64,000 nucleotides of DNA from Adineta ricciae (taxonomy: Eukaryota > Rotifera > Eurotatoria > Adinetida > Adinetidae), in NCBI GenBank assembly GCA_905250025.1, contig CAJNOJ010000395.1, positions 18,181 through 82,180 on the forward strand, read 5' to 3'. Below are positions 23,301-34,573 of this stretch, in pieces (positions within the stretch are counted from its first letter, which is position 1; each line of letters opens with the position of its first letter). The notes beneath the pieces were generated by a model, which did not search any database, was not told where the DNA came from, and saw only the letters and a list, made by a program, of their open reading frames with translations. The position numbers and the translations under genes are program-made.

Positions 23301-24034
23301 CATCTCGTTCAGCATATGTATGCATCTGTAAAAAGGGATACAATGGAAAACACTGTGAAGAAGCAGATAGTAAAGTAACTGTCCTGTTTCCTAATAACTT
23401 CGAGCTGTCTGTACAATCTTCAGTTATGTTTCACTTTATCAATTTTGTTAATCGTAATTTACACGTTCATCATAAAAGTCCAGCACAGTTGTGCAACAAC
23501 ACCATGGCAGTTACGAATTACTGGTCACATCCATTCAATACAGTTTTCATTCAACTGTCAACAAGTGAATATTATTTCATTTTAAATGAACAGATGGATT
23601 CTCCATCTACGCTGGTTCGACAGTTGAGTCTGACGAATCGTTGTCCTTCTATAACCGAAATATTTCCTTCCACTATCATCGAAATGCCTCGTATTCAACG
23701 TATTAAACATTATCATGTACCATGTTGGAATCGAACAGCAAACATCTCATGTTTCTATGACGAGAGTTTTATGTGTTTATGTGGAAACCTAGCTGAACAA
23801 CGTTTAGCAAATTGTTTTGATTTTAATCATCGAATGAAAATTAACGATTTAGCTCTACATCACAATCAAATTCCAATTCATTGTGAATCAGACTCTGTAT
23901 TCAGTACAACAACTTCAACTACACGGTCGACAACCACAACAAGAGATAATGGCGCGTATTCTATTTATACTTGCCAATCTCTTCTATACTTTTTTATTTC
24001 AATATTTTACTATCATATCCTTTATATACAGTAA
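20378..24034 (+). CDS. LDLa/EGF-repeat surface protein, complete copy
   Basis: Single exon, 1,218 residues. Met 20378 or internal Met 20402 precedes the signal-peptide core LIFVILFLHSVIASP. LDLa modules are seen near residues 170-207, 213-245, 449-485, 495-530, 575-610, 615-650 and 659-692. EGF-like modules lie near 743-757 (CLCPPSYYGDRC), 885-915 (CECNPGWTGKYC), 917-950 and 952-985 (CICKKGYNGKHC). A Thr/Ser-rich stalk at about 1178-1190 leads to a C-terminal hydrophobic segment, suggesting a type I membrane or GPI-anchored protein. Known role of the modules: extracellular ligand binding and adhesion. Lineage-specific architecture; a partial paralog lies at 14445-16487. Confidence 0.87.
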   Translation: MKFCLPRDMKRLIFVILFLHSVIASPRLNLYRTDDAYLQHHCLYFDQSKDQWSRDIIPYCLSEPTSTWQIEQTSYHSISTFNELKQRNITSQQLYQWSAPIDVIERYQLYLNDGDVYIILSSEVFYNCTSPSFGPFCQYQLENYDPRLTLNEFLRLHYHSRSKAAASSTCYTHLLCNRGLQSICLDWSEVCDGKVDCENGSDEENCSPLINNRCKEGEFRCNNGQCIPLRFTTDSNSYECLDRSDSVLRSSVSNENHAPTITNEDIICPWHERDTSQFLHPLTSSCQYSRYEKIDNAIHSEEPGFLNSDCFLAIRCHFKFSPYNRTLCSGMCRNNGCIELINTMCPGIFFYPTTPVAFGHVYFAYSIEYTINSTSMREVPPEYICYDHKKCGEFGSNATLLPFERMACRRPEDFPIRVHFNGDDWYSSYVEQIYRLLGHCNPLLNSNSNCNGPFMYQCINSSKCIPKFYIGDGIRDCDYADDEEQDTVNKACIMDDNNGVFFQCRTKSKCIHRSRIENGFCDCGYDEDGFCDDEDLKSNQKRSEIQFSTICDRSLDLTPVSINGQIHTDETDCAQWVCNNTYTRCDGFWSCLNGADEVDCNPSALIPCPPHHHLCISSRTHQLLCLPLEKANDDNLDCVGGMDEPLLCPIRNRYRESRKFYCQNGGGSICLSWNAICDGIKNCENGDDEEFCNSSMIGIFGNAEKHFKTETKTKSAQRFLGDDYCHRGIPVRVMLNSHRNLTARTCLCPPSYYGDRCQYQSQRVALTMEISAPLESRRTLFVLLISLIDDSDESIVHSYEKMTYLPVQDEFVKYNRYLLYASQPKDTRKRYSIQIKIYEMYSLLYRGSMLVPLQFPFLPVERVAIQVNIPSLYDINQQHTNNQCIYGQYFQYSGNSQTKGFCECNPGWTGKYCHIPYTCTCSLDSICAGIDANNRSICVCRNDRFGSECLLTNTACQRNPCLNGGVCISSEEYITSRSAYVCICKKGYNGKHCEEADSKVTVLFPNNFELSVQSSVMFHFINFVNRNLHVHHKSPAQLCNNTMAVTNYWSHPFNTVFIQLSTSEYYFILNEQMDSPSTLVRQLSLTNRCPSITEIFPSTIIEMPRIQRIKHYHVPCWNRTANISCFYDESFMCLCGNLAEQRLANCFDFNHRMKINDLALHHNQIPIHCESDSVFSTTTSTTRSTTTTRDNGAYSIYTCQSLLYFFISIFYYHILYIQ

Positions 24035-24189
24035 ACTCTTTTTTCCCCTTATACTGACTTCGACTGACTGCTAGCGCAGCAATTCGTGCTTTATATTCTT
24101 CAAAATAAAATTATTTCTACTATATTTTTATCTTATGTTCTCAAGTACAGATCGAACCAATGATGAGTTCTCTTCGGTTGTGCATAATC

Positions 24190-25276
24190 TTAAGCATCAC
24201 ACGGAGAAGCTAGGAGAATTCGAATGCTGTCTTTCTCATTGTCAATAATAATCAAGTCGTCCTTTTGATTTCGATTCAAATCGGCTACATTCATCAGTTG
24301 ATAACATGTTCTGTTAGCCTTGGTATGAACTATGTCTGATTCAAAAGTTAAATAATGTCGATCGAAAACTCCAGCGTTTGTTTCGATAAAAACAGCTAGA
24401 AGCCCATTACAATGTAGGATCGCTAAATCTTCAACCTCATCATTGTTAACATTAATAATCGCAGGCAGTGTCGGCTGTGAACCTGTTAAACATACAGTAC
24501 GAGTAAATATCTTTTCTTTGTCACTAGTTGGATAAAGGAGAAGAACGTATAGAATATCCGATTCCGGAAAGAGACACACCAAATCACCAACTTCATCATA
24601 GTTAAATCTTCCTTGAATCATTCTTGACGGATGTTCAAAATCCTCTGTGACGAACTGTGCGTTTATATTTGAAATAATCATCATATATTGGAGAATACCG
24701 AAATGTTCTAACGTTGACTGAACCATCAGTACTTATGTTTGCTGACCGAAATGTGTCTGTGATTCTTTTTGCTTGATAGACGCTAATATTAAAGAAGATG
24801 ACAGTGCCACTGTCATATGATTCGCCATCGTCGGCGTAACCAACAGCCAGATCATTCCACCCATCGCGATCTAAATCGCTGAGAGCAAGCGCTGTTGTGT
24901 GGTACGTAGTGTGTCATTATTCAAATCTGCGGCTAGAACCTCTTGAAGACTAGATTCATCACCTGTATGCAAACTTCTGCTCGTTTCCAATATTCCATTT
25001 CGATATCCCACCATTGTCATACGACAAGTATCTAATTACAATACAGATCATGTTTAGTACCTTCTACGTTTACTTTCGTAACGTACTCGGCAAAACTGGT
25101 GTTAATTCAACAGCTGGCTGTTTACTGGTGACGATCGTAGAACGACTCGCTGATTGAAACATGTCTGCCTTTGTCGTCCGACTGACATCGAGCATAATCG
25201 ACGCCGTAATTATTCCAATTATAGTTGAGAAAATCAAGCAAGCCAGTAAGAGTCGACCACGACAGATTGCTTCTTT
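24190..25276 (-). pseudogene. FG-GAP/VCBS-repeat type II membrane protein, decayed
   Basis: The 5' part (~25087-25276) encodes a signal-anchor helix (LLLACLIFSTIIGIITASI) followed by a Ser/Thr linker. A 42-bp GT-AG intron may follow. Downstream come FG-GAP-type repeats (LSDLDRDGWNDLAVGY; later NVADLNRNQKDDLIII) ending at 24190. The frame shifts at least twice, near 24895 (between DLNNDTLRTT and ALALSDLD) and near 24725, so no single product can be read. The last 537 bp (24190-24726) stay open. Known role of the repeats: Ca2+-binding beta-propeller blades. The N-terminal exon is duplicated without the rest at 32351-32510. The first exon upstream of 25276 is not resolved. Confidence 0.6.
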
Positions 25277-27270
25277 GAAATAAGAGAATTACTTACGCTG
25301 ACTGTTGTTCGTCGGTAGAAATTATATTGGACTAAATCATGTAAAACATGATCTATTGAAAGAAAAAAAAGTCAGATGTATCACATTATCTCAACTACTG
25401 ATACTACTGTTGAAACTGTAACTGTTCTCCTTCGACCTTTGTCGAGTTTAATTTGAGATATTTTACTTCTATTATCAATTATTCTGTACCATAACGCCGC
25501 AAAACATTTCACTATGAGAAACACCCTCGTTCGGGTGTACATTCTCGATGGTAATCAACGAATGAAATGTTTTGTAACTATCGAGAAGCAAAGAATTGGT
25601 AAAGGAACGCATCAGCTATAATCGGTTTAACTTTATTAAATCCTGCTAGTACGAAACCTATACATGCCCTATTTTAAAGACAAACTAGACTCGATTGGAG
25701 AAAAGAATCGATGCTCAAACAGTCTATACGAAAAACCAGAAAGAGTTTCATGCAACGAATCATCGTGTGCCGAAAACAGTACATGTAATAATTTCGAACA
25801 ATTCCATTAAATTCCACATGAGCATTCAAGTAAACACCCAGATGGTGTAATGAAGCGTTGCTAACTGGTTTGCATGATTGATTATTTGCAATGATTTCAA
25901 TGTTTAGCCGAATTGACTAGGTGAGGGTGATGGACGGTCTTCTTCCTTCCTTTATTTGACTCTTCGGTGACTGACGGCATGTACATGTATATATGAGAGG
26001 CGAAGATAAAAGACGAGAAAGAATGTCACTCTATAGTGTGACGTCGCCCTAATAATTATAAAGTATCGAATCATTGGATGTCAGTTGAATGTAAACAACT
26101 TCGATGAATTCGTTACTGATACCATTAAGAAATAGGTTGATCTTGGGTTGTTTAGCAGGTGTGATGGATGGTGCATTGGCAATACGTATTTGAAGCGAAG
26201 AAGAACGGAAACTCTCTCTATTCTATTTGAGCTTTCTCTACGCTGATGAAAGTCGAGCAATTTTTAAGGACCAACACAAACAGGATGTATCAAATACTTT
26301 GCATTTGTACAGAGGCGCACCAAGCTGTGCGGATAACTCTTGGATCTGATCATCTGATAGCTTGTGGTTTTGTTCAAATATCTCACGAAACTCAACACGT
26401 GCAGCGTAAGTGAAGATTTCAGTGGTCGGATCATACAAGACGATGTTATTTTTTGTGTCTCTGTCATGATGAGAACTAAGTGAATTGTCTAGATGAAACA
26501 ATGTAGAGAGCCGCGACTTGATTAACTTTGAAATTGAACATTTATTTTGAATAGTCATCAATGCAATAGTGTCATTTAAATCTATTTGTATGAGAACTAT
26601 AATACGATCATTAGGACTAATCAAACAATGAAAAAGTGTTGTGTTCTCCCAATTACCAACAATCATTTGTCTTTCAAGAACGTGTTATGCGGAGCTATTT
26701 TAGGTTTTAGCATAGATTCTGAATCTCTTAAAGTTTTATTGGTTCACTCACGAACCATCAAAACGCTCTAAACAATTTGAAAAAGAAACATGCAAAAAAG
26801 TGAAATAGTTTCACTTGTCGAAAAGGGGTTCTAATCTGTACTATTTCTAAAATAGGAAACTATAAAGCGTGACATTAGTTCCAGATTTTCAACAGGGTTT
26901 TATATTATACTATATCTTTTTCATTACGAACCATTAGTGGTGAACAACAGTTCCAAAAATTTTAAGCGGTTTTGTCTTACACCATTGCTTGATCTGCATA
27001 ATAACCACTGGCACACGCAAAATAGTGCATTCTTCTAACACCTTTGATGTTCACTTAATATAGTTTGGAGTCGAACCCCCACATGCACTACGAAAAATGA
27101 GGGCTGATAGAAAATAGCTTTATTCAATACCATTTTGCTTATATTTTTCTCCGCTTATAAGTAATCTGAGCATGAGTTTCACATCTCCGAGGGAGGCTGA
27201 AATGAATACTATTTATTCTATACTGCACTCGTACATACACAAATGACTTCAGTTTAGAACATCGGTCTTT
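25277..27270. other. Spacer of unit D copy 1 with one unassigned ORF
   Basis: A ~2 kb stretch with little coding signal, homologous to 32511-34573. The only sizeable frame is minus 26238-26666 (142 codons, charged, no recognised domain). Its counterpart in copy 2 (~33500-33950) has indels that break the frame, so it is probably a relic. A short perfect palindrome (gtgaaatagtttcac) at 26801-26815 is kept in copy 2. Confidence 0.4.
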
Positions 27271-30200
27271 CTACTTCCATCTTGCTTGAAACTGATATTG
27301 ACCGGAGCCAATGTGCACAGTCATTGCATTAGTAATTGAATCTTTTTCCACAAGAAACTTCGAGTCATCGCTGATGCCTGTATCAGATGTCCAAATCGTT
27401 GCATCACTTTCGAGTAACGCCACGCATTGTGCAGGGACGAACAATGGTTCAAATATTATCTGAGCTCGCATATTTGGTGGTATAGTAACACGAAGTAAAA
27501 TTGAGTTTGCAACTGTATCGCGTTCATCGCGAGTGTATGAAATATGGATAAGACCATACAATGTGCTTAGCTGACAGTCTAACTTATTCATCAGATGTTT
27601 CTTCGTTTCTGATGCCATTCGTGGCCGTATGATGATCTCGTTTGCGCGTAGATCGATGCCAGCCAAATGTGAATAGAACCATGCACCCACACTACCATAC
27701 ATAATGTGATTGCGTGAACTCATCGGTCCAAGAAATGGAGCGTTGAGCCATTCCCACAGAGTAGTCGAATTCTCATACGGATTTGTGAACATGTATCCAT
27801 ACGATGGATAAGTAGTAGAGGAAATCATTTCTAACGCCAAATCATGATGTCCATGATCAGATAGGATGGGATATAATTGAGCTGTGGAAACAATGCCTGT
27901 TGTAGCATGATTTCCATTATTCGTAATATTTTGAACTAAATAATTGACTACTACATCACGAATCGTTGGTGGGACAACACCCGGTAATGCTAGCGCTAGT
28001 ACTTGGGCTGCTTGCAGACCATCGGCATAGAAATTTGTCGTCTGATTGTAGAAGACACGGTGAAACTCGTTTGTCAGCTGCTGGTAAAATTGGGAATACA
28101 CTTCGGTGTCATTCTTCTTGCCAAGTATTTGGGACATATTTAGTAAAAGATAGAGATCATGAAGGAAAGCGTAGGATGTTGTTAAATGTTCATTAGTTCT
28201 AGGATTTGGCGCCGGCTGGAGCCAATCTGCGTATCGCGCAATGAAATTAACCAGTCCAGTTTCTTGGTAGCTATGTCGAAGAAATTCTACATAATCACGA
28301 ACCGAGTCATAATAATCTTCAAGAATTTTTACATCATTATAGTGTCGATACAATTGCCAAGTAATTGTGGGTAATGCACTTCCCCAATTCGGATCAGCTG
28401 GATAGGGACCTCCTAAGCCAGGAACGATATCAGGTACTTGTCCGTCATCTAACTGCATATCGATAATTAAATTGAGAAAGTTTCGATAAAACTTGATCAA
28501 ATCAAAATTGTATAAGGCTTCATCAACAGACAAGGCAGCATCACCTAACCATCCACGACGTTCATCACGTTGCGGACTGTAAAATAAAAGTCGACAGAAG
28601 TCCAATTTATTTTCTAACTGCAAAAAGTAAATCGTACATACCAGTCTGTAGGTACCGACATTAAATTACTCAACTGACCCCATTGAATATTGTGTTGAAT
28701 TTGGTTGATAGTTGGATTACTCGTGCTGAAATGACCTTTCAGAATTGTTTCGCTATGAACAACAAGACACTGAACATCATCGGGCGTCATCGCACTTGGA
28801 GAATTAAAGACTGATAGATAACGAAAACCATGAACAGTAAAACTAAGAGAAAAGAAAAACAATAAATGTAAAAAGAAGATTATATATATATGCTATATAT
28901 CCTACGTTGGTTCGTATATATCTCCGAGAGGTTCTCCCCGGAGGATATAGATGTCCGAAGCGGTGGCATTACGGAGATTTTCTATATAGAGATTGCGAGT
29001 AGCCACACTGAAATGGCACCATAGTATTCAAGTGGAATGAACATACGATCTCCTACTTTGTCGACGCTACTGGCTGTACTAATATCTCTGCATGACGAAC
29101 GGAAGCACTGAAGCCACGCGATCCTTGGAATCTGAAGCGACACCATCCGACCATATTTTGACCAAGATCAAACGTTCGTACACCTGTTTGATAGGTTCAT
29201 TTTTACTCTTCGCTCCATATTTATATATTATATCATACCTGAATCAGATATCCACGAATCAATAGGTTTCAGTATACCACCATCAGCCAACGAGGCACCT
29301 TTGATTTCACCAATATCTTTAAGCGTTAAATAACTGTGTTCTGACTGATCTAGTCCTACTTCAAAATGTAATGCATCCGGCCCTGCACGAATAGGTGGCA
29401 TATCTTGAAGAACTAGTAAACCCATCGATGAATCATTGACAGGTGATCGTAATGATTCAGGCGTAATCCATGCAGATCGACTATCATTGAAATGCGGTCG
29501 CGTCCAATTTAGTCGATCACTTCGACTATCGTAGATTTCACCGTGGTAAATACCATCGTATTTGATTGAACCTTCTCGACCTGTCCATGTTTGATCACTG
29601 ACAACTTCCATTTGATTGTCGTTATCAAATGTTATCAGTAGAGTGAACAACAGACGGGGTGGACCGAAAATAAGCAATCATAATTGGTTTTAAAGAAAAA
29701 TCATAGAAGAAAATTTCTCTATTTACCATAGGTTTCTCGACCGTGCTGTTCGATACTATACCAACCATTGCCCAACTTGACTCCGACGGCATTCATACCA
29801 GTCTAACCAGATATGAAGAAAAGATCATCTTTCTAATGTAAAAGAAAAGGATTGTATTTCTCACGGTAATATTTGCAGTAACATCGAATGATACAACTAA
29901 GGTACGTTTTTCATAAGTCGTCCAACCCGGATCCAGTTTGCGACTAGGATCGACATTTTCACCATTGAGATAAAACTGATAATATCCTAAACCACATAAA
30001 TAAACAATTGCAGATTTTATCGGACTATCAGCGGGCACAAAAAACTCTTTGCGCAATTCGTTCATATTAATCTCTGTTGAACCAATCCACAGAAGTTCAG
30101 TCTTGTTGATCAAATAATCATGTAAACCAAATATCGGCGTACGAAATTGAATCCATTCTGCCCAATGACTTGGCTCGTCGATGTTGTTCAACCAGATTCG

Positions 30201-30563
30201 TACACGAAACTGATAGTATGTCGATGGTAAGAGATCAACATCAGCCTGGTATGGAACATGTATTGATCGTGAAGAAATCACACGTTGACTATCCCATTGA
30301 AATGGTTTTTCTCCTCGAGCTAGTCTCGTCGACTTCAGCTGAATCTGGTAGGCAATTTGTTGCACATTTCGATCGTGAACATTGTCTGAAACACGAAGTT
30401 TCCAGGAAAACGATGGTCTGGGTGTATTGATTATCAAATCACGAGTGGTATTCACTTTATGATGATCGATTCGAATATCCAACGGAGCTGGAGGATGACT
30501 AGCCGCAGCTAATCCAATAAGAAATAAAAGACAGCAAATTCGGTGCAGATGTAAAAAGAGCAT
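27271..30563 (-). CDS. Alpha-L-rhamnosidase (GH78), copy 1, seven exons
   Basis: Exons in order: 29865-30563, 29727-29802, 29239-29664, 29057-29183, 28906-29007, 28642-28842, 27271-28576. They join to about 978 residues. The protein begins with a secretion signal (RICCLLFLIGLAAASHPP). N-terminal beta domains follow (FSWKL, QIAYQIQL, LGYYQFYLNG, GWTTYEKRT), then the GH78 catalytic (alpha/alpha)6 domain. That domain has CPQRDERRGWLGDA at about 544-557, carrying the acidic residues of the active site, and ENSTTLWEWL with NHIMYGSVGAW near the C-terminus. Known reaction: hydrolysis of terminal alpha-L-rhamnose from plant or bacterial glycans; here probably secreted or lysosomal. GH78 is mostly bacterial and fungal, so acquisition by transfer is likely. 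The second intron (29665-29726) lacks an AG acceptor; the others are GT-AG. Confidence 0.87.
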
Positions 30564-30784
30564 CTGTTGAGTCTATTACATAAAATAAAATCTCACAAAC
30601 GCATGTCTCGTGTGTTTTATATATCTCTACACTCATTATTATTATCTTCTGTATGTTTGCCTGCACCCTATTTCAGTGTAGATAATAGTATATGATAAAA
30701 TATTAAGGTTTGGTTTGCAACAAATTGCTGCTTAGTAATGAAAATCAAAGGAAAAAGGCGACTTTCATTTTCGCTTAAAAATCC

Positions 30785-32237
30785 TTATAAATCAATCCAT
30801 ATTCGAACATGATGAACATAGCGAGAATCTCGTTTAATTGAACATCTGGGGGGTAAATATTGTTGTAGCCATCGTTCGAGCTGCAGATTGTCTGTGGCCC
30901 ACAAATTCGATCCATCATCGTCCTTTGATCGAACGATTAAAGCCCGTAATCTTCGCATGGTTTCGATTAAGTAACATATATCATTTCGTTTTTCAACTTT
31001 AATATAAAGCACTTCACAATTGATACCTAGTGACGATTGACTTAACTCAACACAATCTTGTTGTGTAAACCAATGATTATAACCGAGAAGGTTGAGCTTT
31101 CGAATCGATTGATTAGCGATGCGTATCCACTGTTGCTGCGTTGTCTGTGACCACGAATGAAATTTCAAATAATAAAGATGTGGTGTATGATCAAGCAGTG
31201 TTTGTAATTGCTTGCGTGCCTCCTCGTCTGATATATTACTCGGTCGTGTTATTTTCAGCGAATGTAGTTGATTCAATTTTCGCATAAGTGACAACAAATG
31301 ATTGTTGATAGGTAGCTTAACTGATAAACTATTTATATTAGGAAACTCAAAATCCGATCCACCGGTCATTTCATTGACTGCCGACGAATGATAACTTAAA
31401 TTTCGTACATTATCATATGATAAATAATCTTTCTCATTCAAGCAAGTGGATTTGTATAAGACAGGAAAATGAATATCAAGAGTAGAAAAATTGTATGGCA
31501 ATGTATAGAAGCAAACCATATTCGCATTGTGATCTTGATTATAATGGTAGCGAATGAACCATTGATGCTCTTTGATCCAAAATGGTGTTTGAAATGAAGT
31601 GAACAATTCTTTTCGGTATTTTTCGTTCATCACGTGCGATCGCATTTTTAATTGAAGATGTTTTAATTTCGGTAAGTACTTTCGTATAAGTTGTTCCCAT
31701 TCGTATCCATTCATATCTACATAACATGTTTCAATCTTTAATTGACACAGATTTGGCATACATCGTAACAAATTTTCAATAAACTCATGTTGGGCACCAA
31801 TCACGATAAAATTAACTTCGGTAATCAATGGAATCGTAGTGTGAAATTCGATATTACCAGTCGGACATGATAAATCTAGTGCAAGATATCGAAGACGAGG
31901 TGTATGTTCACAAAGATTGATCACTTGTCCAGCAGGATATGAAACACCAATAATGGTTAAGTGTTCGATGGCTGCTGAAAATATCGTTGGACTTAATATC
32001 TGCGATCCGTGTTTGAAGTCCATATTTAAATAACAGTAAATCAGTTTCGGTAATCTCCAGACTATATTCATGAAATGTAGAATTTCCTTTTGCGTGCAGG
32101 CAAAATAACATCCAGTTAAACTGAGAAGAACTAATTGAGGACATTCTACGAGAATGTCACCGATGATCTCACTAGAACGAAGGTGATCGAATGAGAGTGA
32201 ACGAAGATGTGGAAATCGATCGAGAGTCCAACCATCG
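30785..32237 (-). CDS. F-box/LRR-like protein, copy 1 (5' end lost at gap)
   Basis: The frame is open from the N at 32238 down to the stop at 30785. It matches the complete gene at 38091-39827 from residue ~97 (DGWTLDRFPHLRSL) to the end. The F-box itself and the start codon are missing, and sequence right of the N is unrelated. The retained part contains irregular leucine-rich segments (FPHLRSLSF, CPQLVLLSLTGC, LPKLIYCYL, MPNLCQLKIE, LPKLKHLQLK). In complete members this region would choose the substrate of an SCF-type ubiquitin ligase (known for the family). Confidence 0.75.
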
Positions 32238-32350
32238 NTTAAATTCTGAATCAAATGGACTAGGTTTGATGGACCGGACAAACTCTGGAAAAAAGTTTTT
32301 AGCTTACACACAGTTTCTTCGTGCTAGCTCCTTCGTGCTAGCTTCACACT
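32238..32350. other. Single-N join and short unmatched spacer
   Basis: The N at 32238 lies where F-box homology stops. The following ~110 bp matches neither neighbour and contains a short direct repeat (cttcgtgctagct, twice near 32318-32345) just before unit D copy 2 begins. Confidence 0.7.
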
Positions 32351-32510
32351 GATATCGTCGAACGAGTCGCTGATTGAAACATGTCTTCCTTTGTCGTCCG
32401 ACCGACATCGAGCATAATCGACACCGTGATTCTTCCGATTATAGCTGAGAAAATCAAGCAAGCCAGTAAGAGTCAACCACGATGGATTGCTTCTTCGAAA
32501 TAAGAAAATT
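32351..32510 (-). pseudogene. Fragment of FG-GAP gene signal-anchor exon
   Basis: Similar to 25131-25290, the signal-anchor exon of the decayed FG-GAP gene, but no FG-GAP repeats follow downstream on the minus strand. It marks the left boundary of the unit D duplication, which cut through that gene. Confidence 0.7.
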
Positions 32511-34573
32511 ACTTACGCTCACTGTTGTTCGTTGGTAGAAATTTTATTGGACTAAATCATGTAAAACATGATCTATTGAAAGAAAGACAAAGTCAGATGT
32601 ATCACATTATCTCAACTAGCGACACTGCTGTTGAAACTGAAACTGTTCTTCGTCGACTTTTGTCGAGTTTATTTCGAGATATTTTACTTCTATTATCAAT
32701 TATTTTGCACCATACCGCCGCAAAACATTTCACTATAAGAAATGAACACCGTTTGTTAAACTACTAAAAGTAGATATTCAACGTTATGAGAATATTCGTA
32801 TCGTTCGGGTGCACATTCTCGATAGTAACCACCGAATGAAATGTTTTGTAACCATTGATAAGCAAAAAATTGGTAAAAGAACGCATCAGCTATAATCGGT
32901 TTAACTTCATGAAATTTTGCTTGTACGGAACTTATGCATGTCTTATTGTAAAGACAAACTAGACTCGATTGAAGAAAAGAACCGAAGTTCAAACAGTATA
33001 TACGAAAATCAGAAAGAGTTTCATGCAACGAACCATTGTGTGCCGAAATTAGTACACGTAATAATTTCGAACAATTCCATTGAATTCCACATGAGCATTC
33101 AAGTAAACACTCAGTTGATGTAATGAAGCGGTGTTAACTGATTTGCATAATTGATTATTTGCAATAATTTCAATGTTTCGTCAAATTGACTAGGTGAGGA
33201 TGATGAACGATCTGCTTCTTTCCTTTACTCGGCTCTTGGTGGTGACTGACGGCGTGTACATGTAAATATGAGAGGCGAAGATGAAAGACGAGAAAGAATG
33301 TCACTCTATTGTGACTTTGCCCTAATAATTATAAAGTACTGAATCATTGGATGTCAGTTGAATGTAAACAACTTCGATGAATCCGTTACTGGTACCATTA
33401 AGAAACAGGTTGATCTTGGATCGTTTAGCAGGTGTGATGGATGATGCATTGGCAATACATATTTGAAGAGAAGAAGAACGGAAACCCTCTCTATTCTGTT
33501 TGAGTTTTCTCTACAGTGATGAAAGCGGAACAATTTTAATTTTAGGGACCAACACAAACCGGATGTTGTATCAAATACTTTGCATTTGCACAGAGGCGCG
33601 CCAATCTGTTCGGATAACTTTTGGATCTGATCATCTGATGGCTTGCGGTTTTGTTCAAATATCTCACGAAAATCAGCACGTGCAGCGTTAGGTAAAGTTT
33701 TCAGTGGTCAAATCATCCAGGGCGATGTTATTTTTTGTGTCCCTGTGATGATGAAAACTAAGTGAATTTTATAGATAAAGCGATGTAGAAAGTCATGACT
33801 TGATTAGCTTTGAAATTGAACATTTATTTCGAATAGTCATCAGTATAATAGTGTCATTTAAATCTAGTTGTATGAGAACTATAATTCGATCATTAGGATT
33901 AATCAAACAATGAAAAAGTATTCCGTTCTCCCAACTATCAACAATCAATTGTCTTTCAAAAACGTGTTATACAGTAGAGCTATTTCAGATTTTAGCATAG
34001 ATTCAGAATCTCTTAAAGTTTTGTTGGTTTACTCAAGAACCTTCAAAACGCTATAGATAGTTTGAAAAAAAAACGTGCAAAAAAAGTGAAATAGTTTCAC
34101 TTGTCGAAGAGGGTTCTAGTCTGTACTATTTTTAAAGATAGGAAACTATTAAATATGACGACTAGATCCAGATTTTTAAAAGGGATTCTATATTATACTA
34201 TATGTTTTTCATTAAGAACCATTAGTGATTAAAACCGGTTCCAAAAACGTTAAGCGGTTCTGTCTTACCTTCCCGCTAGATCCGCATAATAAGTACTAAC
34301 CAACAGAAAATATTTTTATATTGCTTCATGTTTCCTTCTAACGCCTTTGTCGTTCATTTAATATGGTTTGGACTCGGACCCCCACATGCACTACGAAAAA
34401 TGAAGGCTGCTAGAAAATAGTTTCATTCAGTACCATTTTGTTTATATTTTCCTTCGTTTATAAGTAGTCTGAGCACGAGTTTCGCATCTCTAAGGAAGAC
34501 TGAAATGAATACTCTTTATTCTATACTGCGCTCGCCCATATACAAATGGCTTAAGTTTAGAACATTGCTCTTT
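32511..34573. other. Spacer of unit D copy 2
   Basis: Homologous to 25291-27270 but more disrupted; the 142-codon frame of copy 1 is broken here. No gene is supported. Confidence 0.45.

Larger units (their letters stand above)
25131..32237 (-). repeat. Tandem duplication unit D, copy 1
   Basis: Direct repeat of 32351-39543 with an offset of about 7,303-7,306 bp in the genes. It contains the signal-anchor exon of the FG-GAP gene, a ~2 kb low-coding spacer, the GH78 gene and the F-box gene, and ends at the N at 32238. Confidence 0.83.

Noticed and set aside
27060..27090. tRNA-like TTCGA motif on the minus strand (also near 34370)
   Set aside because: The flanking stem pairs only two bases and no D or anticodon arm is visible; the second copy has lost the motif.
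28186..28374. Plus-strand frames inside the rhamnosidase genes
   Set aside because: They are antisense shadows of well-supported exons, present in both copies only because the coding strand is conserved.
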